Below, piece by piece: positions 50,181 through 50,366 of a DNA stretch of 50,366 nucleotides (the stretch's first letter is position 1; each line of letters opens with the position of its first letter). A program made the position numbers and the translations under genes. This DNA comes from a bacterium. GTDB lineage: Bacteria > Desulfobacterota > Deferrisomatia > Deferrisomatales > BM512. The stretch lies in the NCBI GenBank assembly GCA_004322275.1, contig SCTA01000009.1, positions 1-50,366 on the forward strand, written 5' to 3'. The notes below the pieces were generated by a model. The model was not told the DNA's origin, made no database searches, and saw nothing but the letters and a program-made list of their open reading frames with translations.

Positions 50181-50366
50181 TACCTTCGAGCCGATAAGCT
50201 AAAAATACTTCCGCTTATCGGCGAGCCTTCCTTTCGTCCCCTCGGGGCCCGTACGCGGCGCAACGAGTGGAGGCGTCGGGCCGGCGCGGGGTCTTAACGG
50301 AGCGAAGCGTAGTGGGTGCCCCGTACGGCCCAGCCGGAACGAAGTGGTCGCGCTTTTTAAAGCGCG
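50181..50366 (+). repeat. Family A repeat, subtype I, copy A5, cut by the window end
   Basis: TACCTTCGAG (50181-50190) is followed by H1 (CCGATAAGC 50191-50199 with GCTTATCGG 50213-50221) and the subtype I core, and the window ends in the CGCGCTTT/AAAGCGCG hairpin. No subtype II copy lies directly upstream, so this is a solo copy in the window. Its H1 stem nearly equals that of A1, 50 kb away. Confidence 0.85.

Noticed and set aside
1-50366. CRISPR arrays, tRNA or rRNA genes, and transposase genes
   Set aside because: No regularly spaced direct repeats, no tRNA-like cloverleaf or rRNA segment, and no transposase, integrase or reverse transcriptase could be found by reading.

Overview
The window is a GC-rich bacterial chromosome segment. 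It carries lipopolysaccharide export genes (lptF, lptG), lipoproteins and outer-membrane-type proteins, so the host is Gram-negative. Gene content and order (rlmN-mtnP-pfkB-TPR lipoprotein-rodZ, fchA-folD, propionyl-CoA synthetase, many TTG/GTG starts) suggest a deltaproteobacterial-type organism (Desulfobacterota/Desulfuromonadota-like). This is an inference, because no rRNA or tRNA gene is present. Most genes are housekeeping and closely packed.

Layout: (1) 0.5-4.4 kb: PAP2 phosphatase, a PAS sensor with no output domain, an SlyD-like isomerase with a Cys tail, and a CsgG-like protein. (2) 4.6-7.4 kb: a STAND NTPase (NB-ARC-like plus TPR). (3) 7.5-9.8 kb: a c-di-AMP (ydaO-class) riboswitch with a ribosome-site-sequestering hairpin, in front of a KimA-type potassium importer. 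(4) 9.9-12.7 kb: a small unknown protein, a ChaN-like protein and an AI-2E/PerM-family permease. (5) 13.5-15.1 kb: the folD-fchA one-carbon operon. (6) 15.4-23.8 kb: an eight-gene minus-strand operon rlmN-mtnP-pfkB-TPR-rodZ-pnp-thiI-like-recG. (7) 24-30.3 kb: a zinc-phospholipase-like exported protein, deoC, lptF-lptG and prpE. (8) 30.5-32.8 kb: an AT-rich island with a TIR-domain/repeat protein whose reading frame is split by one in-frame TAA. (9) 33.8-43.6 kb: pyk, a lipoprotein, then dksA-orf-priA-dprA-topA on the minus strand. (10) 43.7-50.1 kb: a beta-barrel-like protein, a lipoprotein inside a repeat pair, moaC, an exported protein, a B12-binding radical SAM protein and suhB.

The most unusual content is between the genes. 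Family A is a structured repeat of about 260-330 bp with eight copies. Constant boxes alternate with hairpins whose two arms change together from copy to copy. The copies form two subtypes arranged head to head; one pair is bounded by perfect 22-bp terminal inverted repeats and another pair encloses a lipoprotein gene. Family B is a structured element of about 120 bp that starts 2-10 nt after stop codons, always in the same orientation to the gene (three full copies and one partial). I recognise neither family and see no transposase that would move them. They are the best candidates here for an undescribed system, followed by the translational c-di-AMP switch and the two putative innate-immunity-type proteins (STAND and TIR).

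Regulatory features read directly from sequence include sigma70-like promoters for most transcription units (usually 16-18 nt spacers), several intrinsic terminators, and one or two promoters so close to the ATG that the mRNA should be leaderless.
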